A DNA stretch of 64,000 bases from Nitrosospira sp. NpAV (GTDB taxonomy: Bacteria; Pseudomonadota; Gammaproteobacteria; Burkholderiales; Nitrosomonadaceae), in assembly GCF_000832065.1 (NCBI RefSeq), contig NZ_JXQM01000001.1:434001-498000 (forward strand), given 5' to 3'. Made by a program: the position numbers and the translations under genes. The notes beneath the pieces are model-generated. The model saw only the letters and a list, made by a program, of their open reading frames with translations. It had not been told where the DNA came from and made no database searches. Positions 37,323 to 50,003 of this stretch are shown piece after piece. Every line of letters begins with the position of its first letter. Within the stretch, counting starts at the first letter, position 1.

Positions 37323-39466
37323 AATATGTCATCATCATCGGAGTGAGCCTCGGTGCCGTCATGTTATTTCTGCTCGCCACCGCGGGGGCCGACACAGGAC
37401 TCTTTGAGCGAAAGTATAGACTTCTGATCCGGATCAACGTCGGCTTCGTGCTGTTTCTCATGGCAGTGGTGGGATATTTGCTATGGAGACTCAAACACAG
37501 GCTCAAGGCTGGCGTCTTCGGTTCCAGGCTGGCGCTGCGCCTGTTGCTGATCTTTTCCCTGATGGCGATCCTGCCGGGTGCGCTGGTATATGGCGTCTCG
37601 GTGCAGTTTCTCGGGAAAAGCATCGAATCCTGGTTCGATGTCAAGGTGGATCGGGCGCTCGAAGGGGGATTGAATCTGGGGCGCACCATCCTTGACAATC
37701 TACTGGTGGAACTACGCAATAAAGCTAAAGCCGCCGCACTTACGCTGTCCGAAGAATCTGCCTCACCGCTCCCGGCGCTGGATCAATTGCTGAATCAATC
37801 GCAGATACAGGAAGCCGCATTGTTTGATCAGAACGGCGAAATAATCGTATTTGCCGGCTTACATGACAAAGGGTTATTCCCGGAAACATTGAGTACGGCA
37901 GTAATGCGGCAGGTAAGAACAGAAAATGTCTACAGCACGGTTGAATCGATTCCTGATAAAGGCTTGTATTTGAGAGTAGTGATGCCTATCCATGGAACCG
38001 GCACGCAAGGAGATGCATGGGTATTGCAATTATTGCAACCGGTACCGAAACAGCTAACCGAAGATGCGGAAATAGTGCAGGCGGCATATCGCGATTATCA
38101 GGAATTGTTGCTCTCGCGCGAAGGCCTGAAGGGGCTGTATGGGGTGACGCTCACACTCGCGCTCCTGCTTTCGCTTTTTTCCGCACTAGCAGCGGCGTTC
38201 CTCATCAGTGAGCGGTTGAGCGCGCCGCTGGGCATGCTGGCCGAAGGTACCCGGGCTGTGGCGCAAGGCGATTTCAGCAGACGTCATCCAGTTCAAAGCC
38301 GGGATGAACTGGGCGTGTTGACTGAATCATTCAACCTCATGACCCAGCAACTGGAGGAAGCTCGCGTGACCGCTGAACGCAATCAGCAGGAAGTGGAAAG
38401 CGCCCGGGCTTATCTGGAAAATATATTGGCCAACCTCTCATCGGGCGTTTTGGTATTCGACGAAAACTTGCGCATGCGTACTGCCAATCTTAGCGCGGAG
38501 CAAATTCTGAAGGTTCCGCTGATGAGTCTTCAGGGATTAACCATTGAAGAATGTGCGGCGCGCGAACCTCAACTTAACTCTTTCAAGGCAGAAATTCTTG
38601 AAGGATTTCATTCAGGGAAAAGAGGCGAATGGCAGTGTCAGGTAGAGCGCCTAAGGGACCGTGCCAGCCAGGTATTGCTGCTTCGCGGGACACGCCTGCC
38701 GGACGTATCAGGCGGCGGAGGTGTGGTGGTATTTGATGACATTACCAGTTTATTGCAGGCTCAGCGTACCGCCGCGTGGGGCGAGGTGGCGCGGCGCCTG
38801 GCCCACGAGATCAAGAATCCGCTCACACCGATACAGCTGTCCGCAGAACGTATGCAGCACAAGCTCGCGGAGAAATTAGGTACGCAGGATGCACATATTT
38901 TGCAGCGCTCCACCGAAACTATCGTCAATCAGGTCGAGGCGCTTAAGAAGATGGTCAATGAATTCAGCGAATATGCGCGGGCGCCTGAACTGGAATTCCA
39001 TGAACTGGATTTCAACGGTCTGGTGCGGGAAGTGCTCGCATTGTATGAGGCTGCAAGCATAGCGGCGCCTGGAAATCCGCAACCGCACATTTATTTGACT
39101 CTGGCGTCAGATCTGCCGGCCGTAAGGGGTGATTCCGCACGGTTACGCCAGGTTATTCACAATCTCCTGCAAAATGCTCAAGATACACTGATAGGTGTCC
39201 CCGAACCCGCAATCACGGTGCGAACCGAAATTGCACCCGGTGGAGTACAGTTTAGCGTAAGTGATAACGGTGCGGGATTCCCGGAACAAGTCAGGGCTCG
39301 CGTATTCGAGCCGTACGTGACCACCAAATCCAGGGGCACGGGACTCGGACTACCCATTGTAAAAAAAATAGTCGAAGAACACAGCGGAACGATCCAAATA
39401 GAGAATATCCAGCCTCACGGCGCGCGAGTTTCAATTACCCTTCCGGTTAGGCAAGGGAACAATTGA
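37319..39466 (+). CDS. ntrY: NtrY-type sensor histidine kinase
   Basis: A membrane sensor kinase of 715 residues. Helices near the N-terminus (YVIIIGVSLGAVMLFLLAT; INVGFVLFLMAVVGYLLW) precede a periplasmic-type sensor stretch, another helix, a HAMP region (APLGMLAEGTRAVAQGDFS), a PAS-like domain (NILANLSSGVLVFDE), the phosphoacceptor H496 in LAHEIKNPLTPIQLS, and an ATP-binding domain (NLLQNAQD, GTGLGLPIVKKI). The GTG start at 37319 overlaps the DUF4390 stop. With the downstream regulator it forms an NtrYX-like pair, usually linked to nitrogen or redox control of the envelope or respiration. Confidence 0.9.
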   Translation: MKYVIIIGVSLGAVMLFLLATAGADTGLFERKYRLLIRINVGFVLFLMAVVGYLLWRLKHRLKAGVFGSRLALRLLLIFSLMAILPGALVYGVSVQFLGKSIESWFDVKVDRALEGGLNLGRTILDNLLVELRNKAKAAALTLSEESASPLPALDQLLNQSQIQEAALFDQNGEIIVFAGLHDKGLFPETLSTAVMRQVRTENVYSTVESIPDKGLYLRVVMPIHGTGTQGDAWVLQLLQPVPKQLTEDAEIVQAAYRDYQELLLSREGLKGLYGVTLTLALLLSLFSALAAAFLISERLSAPLGMLAEGTRAVAQGDFSRRHPVQSRDELGVLTESFNLMTQQLEEARVTAERNQQEVESARAYLENILANLSSGVLVFDENLRMRTANLSAEQILKVPLMSLQGLTIEECAAREPQLNSFKAEILEGFHSGKRGEWQCQVERLRDRASQVLLLRGTRLPDVSGGGGVVVFDDITSLLQAQRTAAWGEVARRLAHEIKNPLTPIQLSAERMQHKLAEKLGTQDAHILQRSTETIVNQVEALKKMVNEFSEYARAPELEFHELDFNGLVREVLALYEAASIAAPGNPQPHIYLTLASDLPAVRGDSARLRQVIHNLLQNAQDTLIGVPEPAITVRTEIAPGGVQFSVSDNGAGFPEQVRARVFEPYVTTKSRGTGLGLPIVKKIVEEHSGTIQIENIQPHGARVSITLPVRQGNN

Positions 39467-39593
39467 TTGCTCGTTTCTTCAGCCGGAGGCTATGATTTAT
39501 AAATATTTTTTATCCAACTTAATCTTCATATTTTTGATGAATTCGCTACCAGGCGGATCGCACTCAATCCAACTAAGGATTTTAGATTGAATT

Positions 39594-40844
39594 ATGAGCA
39601 ACAATACAATACTTGTCGTTGATGACGAAATCGGTATACGTGAGTTATTGTCCGAAATCTTGCGGGATGAAGGCTATCAAGTAGCCCTTGCAGAAAATGC
39701 GGGACAAGCACGCAACTGGCGCAAGCAAACGCGGCCCGATCTGGTACTGCTGGATATCTGGATGCCGGATACCGACGGCATCACGTTGCTGAAGGAATGG
39801 GCAAGTGGCGGATTGCTCACCATGCCGGTGGTAATGATGTCAGGACATGGCACCATAGACACGGCGGTAGAGGCAACCCGGATGGGGGCATCCGGTTATT
39901 TGGAGAAACCGGTGCCGCTGCAAAAGCTATTGAGCACGGTAGGGCGCGCGCTGCGTGGCGGACAAGGCAACCTTCCCACGATACTTCCGCTTGCTACCCT
40001 GGGCAGGGGGCCATTGATCGCCGACCTGAAGAAAAGGCTGGAACAGGTAGCCAACCTTAGAACGCCGCTATTGCTCACCGGCGAACCAGGAACCGGTGCG
40101 GATTTGTGCGCACGATTTCTACATCGCCCAAACACCCCCTGGGTGGAGCCGGATACCCTCACGGCGCTTGCGAACGCCCCATTTGATCTGCTTGAACGCG
40201 CAAAAGGCGGTTTGTTGTTTCTCAAGGAGATTGGAGATCTCAACAGATTGGCACAAAAAGGTCTGCTGCTGCTGCTGGGCAAACTGGAAAAGTACAGCGT
40301 GCGGTTAGTGTGCGCCACATCGATGCCGTTGGCGGGGTTAACTGCGCAGGGCGCCTATGACCAGAAATTATATGAAATTTTGAGTGGCCTTTGCATCAAC
40401 GTTCCCGCACTGAGAGAACATCGGGAAGACATTCCCGAACTGGCCAACCAGATTCTCTCGCGCTGTATTGAATCAGGCGAAGTACCCCTGCGGCAATTTA
40501 GTACCGCCGCACTCAACGGCCTGCGAAATTACGACTGGCCCGGCAATCTTGCGCAGCTCACCGGCGCGGTGCACTCTCTGGCCCTCACATGCGCTGACGA
40601 CGAAATATCGGCGGATGATGTAAAACAGATACTGATTTCTTCATCTCCCGCCCAAGCGGTAGCGGGTGTTCCGCTTAATATTCCATTACGCGAGGCACGC
40701 GATATGTTTGAGAAAATTTATTTTGAACAGCTCATTGATCAGGAAAGCGGCAATATGACTCGGGTGGCGGAGAGAGCGGGGCTGGAACGCACTCATCTTT
40801 ACCGCAAGCTCAAACTCCTGGGGATCAAGCTGCGCAATCACTGA
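39594..40844 (+). CDS. ntrX: NtrX-type response regulator with crippled AAA+ domain
   Basis: The 416-residue regulator has a normal receiver domain (D10, D11, phosphoacceptor D54 in LLDIWMPD, K105) and a C-terminal Fis-type helix-turn-helix (TRVAERAGLERTHLYRKLKL). The central domain is altered. The Walker A site reads GEPGTGAD (163-170) with alanine in place of the lysine, and the Walker B reads FLKEIGD with lysine in place of the first aspartate. The GAFTGA loop that contacts sigma-54 is absent because the A-to-B interval is much shortened. It should therefore bind DNA without acting as a sigma-54 ATPase. Confidence 0.88.
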   Translation: MSNNTILVVDDEIGIRELLSEILRDEGYQVALAENAGQARNWRKQTRPDLVLLDIWMPDTDGITLLKEWASGGLLTMPVVMMSGHGTIDTAVEATRMGASGYLEKPVPLQKLLSTVGRALRGGQGNLPTILPLATLGRGPLIADLKKRLEQVANLRTPLLLTGEPGTGADLCARFLHRPNTPWVEPDTLTALANAPFDLLERAKGGLLFLKEIGDLNRLAQKGLLLLLGKLEKYSVRLVCATSMPLAGLTAQGAYDQKLYEILSGLCINVPALREHREDIPELANQILSRCIESGEVPLRQFSTAALNGLRNYDWPGNLAQLTGAVHSLALTCADDEISADDVKQILISSSPAQAVAGVPLNIPLREARDMFEKIYFEQLIDQESGNMTRVAERAGLERTHLYRKLKLLGIKLRNH

Positions 40845-41106
40845 AAAATTATTCTGTTTACCCCCCTCATTTACCGGAATCATCCAGATTAACGGATATG
40901 CGGTCAGAGCAATAGCGCGTAGCAGCCACTCACCCCTAGCGCTTTTAGGTTTACTGCCCACCCATTTGGAATCCGGCATTAGCGTCAACGGTTGTCTGAC
41001 ATCGTATCTTAAGCGATAATAACGGTTTTGCCGACCTACGCCGCTGCCCGGGTTAGGGGGTAGTTTTTTATTGCCATATATCTATTGAACGAGGGAGTTT
41101 GTGTCC

Positions 41107-44197
<3,091 letters not shown>

Positions 44198-44332
44198 TTA
44201 TTGTGACGTGTCTGGAATCGGCGGAATATAAAAAATTCGCCCGATCCTCTTTCCATCTTCCACTTTCATTTCGACCAGGCATAAGGAATTGCGCGCAAGC
44301 CGTCCTTATGCCGCACAAATTTGGAGCTTCCC

Positions 44333-45511
44333 GTGTCTGTCATCAAAGTCATCGACCTCGATCTTAAAGGCAAGCGTGTATTCATTCGCGCCGATCTGAA
44401 TGTACCTGTTAAAGACGGCAAGGTTACATCCGATGCGCGTATTACCGCTTCCATGGCCACCATCAATCACTGTCTGAAACAAGGGGCCAGGGTCATGGTG
44501 ACTTCGCATCTGGGCCGCCCCGAAGAAGGCGTGTGGTCCGAGGAGAATTCACTCAAGCCGGTTGCCGATAATATCGCGGTCCGTCTGGGAAAACCCATAC
44601 GCCTGATCAAGGATTGGGTAGATAGCGGATTTGAGGTCGCAGAAGGGGAGTTGGTCGTTCTGGAAAACTGCCGTATCAACAAAGGCGAAAAGAAGAATGT
44701 TGATGAAACCGCGCAAAAATATGCCAGGTTGTGCGATGTATTTGTGATGGATGCCTTCGGCACAGCGCATCGCGCTGAGGCCTCGACCCATGGTATTGCC
44801 AAGTATGCCCCGGTTGCTTGCGCCGGTATTTTGCTGACGGAAGAACTGGAGGCACTGACCAAAGCGCTACTGAATCCGGCGCGTCCCATGGTCGCCATCG
44901 TTGGAGGCTCGAAAGTTTCGACCAAGCTTACCGTGCTTGAGTCTCTCTCTGAGAAAGTGGATCAGATGGTGGTTGGCGGCGGCATCGCCAATACCTTCCT
45001 CAAAGCTGCCGGCAAGAATACCGGAAAATCCTTGTGCGAAGACGACCTGGTTCCAACCGCGAAGACGTTGATGGATAAGATGGCGAAACGCCAGGCGTCC
45101 ATTCCTATCGCGGTGGATGTCGTGGTGGGAAAAAAATTCGATGCCAACGAACCCGCAATATTGAAAGACGCCGATTCGGTCGCCGATGATGAGATGATCT
45201 TCGATATTGGTCCAAAGAGCGCCCAAGAATTGGCGGATATCATCATGAAAGCCGGCACCGTGGTATGGAATGGCCCTGTTGGCGTATTCGAATTTGATCA
45301 GTTCGGCTCCGGTACCAGAACCATCGCCATGGCAATTGCCGATACCAAGGCATTCACCCTGGCGGGTGGGGGCGATACCATCGCCGCGATCCAAAAATAC
45401 GGTATCTATGACAAGATATCGTACATTTCCACCGCGGGCGGCGCCTTCCTGGAATTTCTGGAAGGCAAGAAACTGCCTGCCGTGGAAATACTCGAGCAGC
45501 GTGCACGCTGA
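44333..45511 (+). CDS. pgk: Phosphoglycerate kinase
   Basis: It transfers phosphate between 1,3-bisphosphoglycerate and ADP. The N-terminal [11 protein letters not shown], the substrate-binding TSHLGRP, the [12 protein letters not shown] segment, the hinge [10 protein letters not shown] and the nucleotide-binding GGGDTIAAI are all present in the 392-residue product. The GTG at 44333, with GGAG upstream, matches the family start. It is the third gene of the carbon block. Confidence 0.96.
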   Translation: MSVIKVIDLDLKGKRVFIRADLNVPVKDGKVTSDARITASMATINHCLKQGARVMVTSHLGRPEEGVWSEENSLKPVADNIAVRLGKPIRLIKDWVDSGFEVAEGELVVLENCRINKGEKKNVDETAQKYARLCDVFVMDAFGTAHRAEASTHGIAKYAPVACAGILLTEELEALTKALLNPARPMVAIVGGSKVSTKLTVLESLSEKVDQMVVGGGIANTFLKAAGKNTGKSLCEDDLVPTAKTLMDKMAKRQASIPIAVDVVVGKKFDANEPAILKDADSVADDEMIFDIGPKSAQELADIIMKAGTVVWNGPVGVFEFDQFGSGTRTIAMAIADTKAFTLAGGGDTIAAIQKYGIYDKISYISTAGGAFLEFLEGKKLPAVEILEQRAR

Positions 45512-45588
45512 TTTTGTCCGGGTAAAACCGATGCGCAGCACCTATCCGGAAATGCTCCTGGAGCAGGTAGGCGGCACTTGTTCTTGAT

Positions 45589-45681
45589 TCATTTTTAAGC
45601 TCGGCGCCATGGTCGACAAAGATTTTTTATATTGTGTAGCCTTTACTCTTGAGTCAGTTTGCTACAACTACCGGATTTAGG
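45589..45681 (+). repeat. Dispersed repeat R2 copy before pyk
   Basis: It starts TCATTTTTAAGCTCGGCGCC, contains GAGTCAGTTTG, and ends CTACAACTACCGGATTTAGG touching the pyk ATG. The same order occurs before rsmB at 35344-35437. Confidence 0.55.
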
Positions 45682-47136
45682 ATGATTCGAAGAACAAAAA
45701 TTGTTGCTACGCTTGGCCCTGCATCCCGGGATCCCAAGGTTCTGGAACGCATGATAAATGCCGGTGTGGATGTAGTACGTATCAACTTCTCTCATGGCAC
45801 CCGAGAGGAGCACATCGAATGTGCCGAACTGACGCGTTCGCTGGCACGCGCTGCAGGCCATGCCGTGGGGGTATTGGCGGATTTGCAGGGACCAAAAATC
45901 CGGATTGGCAAATTTGAGAAAGGAAAAATCGCGCTCAAGACCGGCGACAAATTCATACTCGACGCCGAATGTACGCTTGGCGATCAGGAACGGGTGGGGC
46001 TGGATTACAAAGAGCTTCCCAATGACGTCGAAACGGGTGCGACACTCATCCTGGATGATGGCCGTATCGTGCTCGGCGTCTCCGATGTCAAGGGACCCCG
46101 GGTGTATTGCGTGGTTGAACAGGGCGGCGTGCTGTCCAACAACAAGGGTATCAACCGCAAAGGCGGCGGACTCAGCGCCCCCGCGTTGACCAGCAAGGAC
46201 GTGGAAGATATCAGGACGGCTGCGGCGCTCAAGGCGGACTACCTCGCGGTATCCTTCCCGCGTTCGGGAGAGGATATGCGTTGGGCACGCGAAGTGATGC
46301 AGGAAGCGGGTGGCAAAAGTTTACTGATGGCAAAAATTGAGCGATCCGAGGCCATTCTGGCGCTGGATGATATCTTGCAGGCATCCGATGCCATTATGGT
46401 AGCACGTGGTGATCTTGCGGTGGAAGTCGGCGACGCGGTGGTACCGGCGCTGCAGAAACGCATGATCCGCACGGCACGCGCCAACAATAAACTGGTGGTC
46501 ACCGCTACGCAGATGATGGAATCAATGGTCACCAGTCCGGTACCTACCCGTGCCGAAGTATCCGATGTCGCGAATGCGGTGCTGGACGGCACCGACGCGG
46601 TAATGCTGTCCGCGGAGTCCGCTGCCGGACAGTACCCGGTCGAATCCGTTGCGGCCATGGCCAGGGTTTGTCTTGAAGCGGAAAAGGAATATCTGGCGAG
46701 CAGCGAACTTCGCCGGCTTCAGGGCGGGCTTCCGGACACCATTGAGGAAGCGATCGCTCGCGCCACCATGTTCACTGCCGGTGGTCTGAAACTCCGCGCC
46801 ATTGCCGCGCTTACACAGAGCGGCAGAACAGTATTGCTGATGTCACGTAGAAGCTCTAATGTACCTATATTTGCTTTAAGCCCGCAAGAGGATACTCGCC
46901 GTAAGATGACCTTGTTTCGCGGTGTTTATCCGATAAAATTCGGCGGGGGTTCGAATGATCCCGAGATCATCCTGAATCATGCGGAAAACGAACTGCTCAA
47001 GCGGGGCGTGGTACGCAATGGCGATCTGATCATCATGACCATCGGCGAACCGGTGGGCAAGGCGGGCGGCACCAATACCATGAAGATCGTCAAGGTGGGA
47101 GAATACAGAAAGGCGTCGGTGAAGCATGAAATCTGA
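45682..47136 (+). CDS. pyk: Pyruvate kinase
   Basis: It makes pyruvate and ATP from phosphoenolpyruvate and ADP. The 484-residue protein starts MIRRTKIVATLGPASRDP and has RINFSHGT, the catalytic-lysine segment LLMAKIERSEA, and VARGDLAVEVG, with the C-terminal regulatory domain (FTAGGLKLRAIAALTQSGR). The ATG at 45682 fits the family start. Repeat R2 ends directly at this codon. Confidence 0.95.
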   Translation: MIRRTKIVATLGPASRDPKVLERMINAGVDVVRINFSHGTREEHIECAELTRSLARAAGHAVGVLADLQGPKIRIGKFEKGKIALKTGDKFILDAECTLGDQERVGLDYKELPNDVETGATLILDDGRIVLGVSDVKGPRVYCVVEQGGVLSNNKGINRKGGGLSAPALTSKDVEDIRTAAALKADYLAVSFPRSGEDMRWAREVMQEAGGKSLLMAKIERSEAILALDDILQASDAIMVARGDLAVEVGDAVVPALQKRMIRTARANNKLVVTATQMMESMVTSPVPTRAEVSDVANAVLDGTDAVMLSAESAAGQYPVESVAAMARVCLEAEKEYLASSELRRLQGGLPDTIEEAIARATMFTAGGLKLRAIAALTQSGRTVLLMSRRSSNVPIFALSPQEDTRRKMTLFRGVYPIKFGGGSNDPEIILNHAENELLKRGVVRNGDLIIMTIGEPVGKAGGTNTMKIVKVGEYRKASVKHEI

Positions 47137-47203
47137 GTAACGTGTCAGAACTATGGTTACATGATATTCACCCTATACAGATTCTAACTTAGAGGAGGCT
47201 CAA

Positions 47204-48268
47204 ATGGCACTCGTATCATTGCGTCAACTTTTGGATCATGCGGCGGAAAATGGCTATGGTCTGCCCGCTTTCAATGTAAATAATCTGGAGCAGATTCAGG
47301 CCATCATGCAGGCGGCCGATGAATGCAACAGCCCAGTAATCATGCAGGGTTCCGCCGGTGCCCGTAAATATGCCGGTGAAGCTTTTCTGCGCCACCTGAT
47401 TGCAGCGGCGGTGGAGTCTTACCCGCATATTCCCGTCGTTATGCATCAGGATCACGGTGCTTCTCCGGCGGTATGCATTAACGCCATCCGTAGCGGTTTT
47501 TCCAGCGTGATGATGGACGGTTCGCTGGAGTCGGACGCGAAGACGCCATCATCCTATGAATACAACGTTGAGGTCACCGCCAAGGTGGTCGAGATGGCCC
47601 ACTCCGTGGGTGTTTCCGTCGAAGGCGAACTGGGTTGTCTGGGCTCGCTCGAGTCCGGCATGGGTGAAGCGGAAGACGGCCATGGGGCCGAAGGAAAGCT
47701 ATCGCACGATCAGCTGCTGACCGACCCGGAGCAGGCGGCGGACTTCGTCAAACAAACGGGCGTGGATGCGCTGGCCATTGCCATCGGGACTTCTCATGGC
47801 GCATACAAATTCACGCGCAAGCCAACTGGAGACATTCTCGCTATCGAACGCGTCAAGGAAATCCATCAGCGTATTCCCAATACTCATCTGGTCATGCACG
47901 GTTCCAGTTCTGTTCCGCAGGAGTGGCTCGATATCATCCGCGAATATGGTGGAGAAATGAAGGAAACTTATGGCGTCCCGGTGGAGGAAATCCAGGAAGG
48001 CATCAAGCATGGTGTGCGCAAGATCAATATCGATACCGACATCCGCCTCGCCATGACAGGTGCGATCCGCCGCCATCTTGCCAAAAACAAGAGCGAGTTC
48101 GATCCGCGCAAATTTCTCAAGGATGCAACCGCTGCGGCGAAGGATATTTGCAAGGCACGCTTCGAAGCATTTGGTTGCGCCGGCCAGGCCGACAAGATCA
48201 AACCTGTCCTGCTGGACAATATGGCAAACAAATACGCCAAGGGTGAGTTGAAGGCCGTTATCAAATAA
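47204..48268 (+). CDS. fba: Class II fructose-bisphosphate aldolase
   Basis: This zinc aldolase forms or cleaves fructose 1,6-bisphosphate, and in autotrophs also sedoheptulose bisphosphate. [11 protein letters not shown] carries zinc-binding histidine and catalytic aspartate; [16 protein letters not shown] and [10 protein letters not shown] are the further metal and phosphate sites. The 354-residue length matches the CbbA type. A GAGGAGG-like site precedes the ATG. The gene is followed by a strong terminator, ending the carbon operon. Confidence 0.95.
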   Translation: MALVSLRQLLDHAAENGYGLPAFNVNNLEQIQAIMQAADECNSPVIMQGSAGARKYAGEAFLRHLIAAAVESYPHIPVVMHQDHGASPAVCINAIRSGFSSVMMDGSLESDAKTPSSYEYNVEVTAKVVEMAHSVGVSVEGELGCLGSLESGMGEAEDGHGAEGKLSHDQLLTDPEQAADFVKQTGVDALAIAIGTSHGAYKFTRKPTGDILAIERVKEIHQRIPNTHLVMHGSSSVPQEWLDIIREYGGEMKETYGVPVEEIQEGIKHGVRKINIDTDIRLAMTGAIRRHLAKNKSEFDPRKFLKDATAAAKDICKARFEAFGCAGQADKIKPVLLDNMANKYAKGELKAVIK

Positions 48269-48336
48269 GTAGGGAAAACTGATCCAGGCGATACTTCCCT
48301 TTCGGCCCATGAAGGGTGACGGAAGTCCGGATATAC

Positions 48337-48368
48337 AAAAAGGCGGTCAACATCGACCGCCTTTTTTT
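48337..48368 (+). terminator. Rho-independent terminator after fba
   Basis: AAAAAGGCGGTC pairs with GACCGCCTTTTT across a six-base loop, followed by a run of seven T. It ends the tkt-gap-pgk-pyk-fba block and, through its A-rich left arm, may also serve the leftward CYTH-CHAD gene. Confidence 0.9.
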
Positions 48369-48440
48369 GTCCGAAATAAGACCTGCCGGTGGATGGACAA
48401 CGCATGCCTCCCATTGACGGCTGCATGGCACAAGCACCAT

Positions 48441-49991
48441 TTACCAGAATGGGTCATTTTTATGGAAATGTTTCCAGGCGGCGTTCAGTTCCTGCTTCTT
48501 TATCAGTGCCAGGCTCGCACTCCAGCCCCGTATGATGCCGGCTGCTTCATGCTCCCCACTTTCATCTCTGGTAATAGATACTTCGCTCAGCAAGCGCTCG
48601 ACAACGGCAGTATCGTTCATTGCGCCCAAAATATCTTGAAGCGTGGATAAAGACTGAATGTAACGTTTGGTGGATTCCTTATGCGGAAAGAATCCGGCAA
48701 AAAACTCGGCGGCGTAACGTTGTTTCTTGGCGACGATGCGCAACGCGTGTAATTCCGGTACACTGAGACTCTCCAGTTTCTTACCGTATTTCTTCAGTTG
48801 ACGATGGCGATGCGCCAATAGCGTTCCAGCGAATTCTCTCACTGGTACATCAGATCTGCCAGCCGGATTGTCGGATGCCGCCAGATCCGGCTGGGCGAGC
48901 CAGGATTCCGTGCATAACCACGCACCCAGCTTCAACATCAATTCCGTATAATGCCTGGATTCTATGGCCTTACGCGCAGTATCGTTGTGATGGCGGCGCA
49001 GTCGCTCACACTTTCCGCGCAGCGCCACCATGCCCTGATGATTGGGAAAGGCGGGGTAAACCGCAGCGAATGTTTCCTTGACGAATACATCCCAATCCCG
49101 CGCCGGGCCAAACTGCCCGGCCAGCCACTTCAATTCCTGCGCGATGGGTAAAAATGCTGTCTTGGAAAATACCCTGGAAAAAATACTCAAGGCCGAACGT
49201 TGTCTGCGCAAAGCAACACGCATTTGATGCAGGTATTCGATATCGCTTCCATCCAGCATACCGGCTTCGTTGCTGTGCAAATGACCGAGGCAATTCCATG
49301 TGATCGCTTTGAACGCTTCACTGACGCTCATTTCGGCCGCAAGTTGGACTGGCTGGGCCTTAAGCGGCGGAGAACCGGAGCCGGAAGCCAGTACATAGCC
49401 ACGCTCTGCTTTACTGACATTTTCCAGCCTGAGGGGAATGTCGTGCAGCAGATCCTGCGCAAGCTGGAATAATGGCAACGGACTCCCCGATTCCAGCTCC
49501 AGTTCAATTTCACAAATTGGCGTGCTGATATCACCGGCGACAATCGTTCCCCGATCGAGACAGAACTCCGCTTCGCCGCCGTCAGGCAGGCGCAGTATGC
49601 GCGTATGGCGGTTGAACACCGTCGTAAACACCGGATGCAGTTGCTCACGCAAACTGGCGGTACTAATCAGTTTAATAAGCTGTGGATCGGAGATTTTGGT
49701 GAAATCGGGTCGCGCCTTCAGCACAGGCGCTTCCGACTCGTCGCGCTGATGCAATCCCGCTGCGGCGCTGCCTCCACCCTTGATAGTCTGCACCCACTGC
49801 TTGCCTTCACGGCGCAACCGCAGTGCGATTCCATTGCGCCTGAGAGCAAAATCAGGCGTGTCATAGTAGATGCTGTAAAGTTTCCGCGTGACGGAATTTG
49901 AAATACTTAAGGATTTCAGCAGTGGGTTGCGCTGCAACCTGGCGGTAGCGGCCGGCGGCAAACGCAATTTGAGTTCGATTTCGGTAGGCAT
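48441..49991 (-). CDS. CYTH-CHAD domain protein (triphosphatase-like)
   Basis: The N-terminal CYTH domain begins EIELKLRL, the ExExK signature of triphosphate-tunnel enzymes, and has further acidic and basic strands (ALRLRREGKQWVQTIKGGG, EAEFCLDRGTIVAG). The C-terminal CHAD domain (MRVALRRQRSALSIF, ALRIVAKKQRYAAEFFAGFF) is a conserved-histidine helical bundle that binds polyphosphate. Length 516, like E. coli YgiF, an inorganic triphosphatase. It starts 13 bases downstream of the ppk stop on the same strand, which supports a polyphosphate role. Confidence 0.85.
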   Translation of the reverse strand: MPTEIELKLRLPPAATARLQRNPLLKSLSISNSVTRKLYSIYYDTPDFALRRNGIALRLRREGKQWVQTIKGGGSAAAGLHQRDESEAPVLKARPDFTKISDPQLIKLISTASLREQLHPVFTTVFNRHTRILRLPDGGEAEFCLDRGTIVAGDISTPICEIELELESGSPLPLFQLAQDLLHDIPLRLENVSKAERGYVLASGSGSPPLKAQPVQLAAEMSVSEAFKAITWNCLGHLHSNEAGMLDGSDIEYLHQMRVALRRQRSALSIFSRVFSKTAFLPIAQELKWLAGQFGPARDWDVFVKETFAAVYPAFPNHQGMVALRGKCERLRRHHNDTARKAIESRHYTELMLKLGAWLCTESWLAQPDLAASDNPAGRSDVPVREFAGTLLAHRHRQLKKYGKKLESLSVPELHALRIVAKKQRYAAEFFAGFFPHKESTKRYIQSLSTLQDILGAMNDTAVVERLLSEVSITRDESGEHEAAGIIRGWSASLALIKKQELNAAWKHFHKNDPFW

Positions 49992-50003
49992 GAGCCCCGC
50001 GCT

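Noticed and set aside
39594-40844. NtrX as activator of the sigma-54 promoters in this window
   Set aside because: Its AAA+ domain lacks the Walker lysine and the GAFTGA loop, so it should not activate sigma-54.
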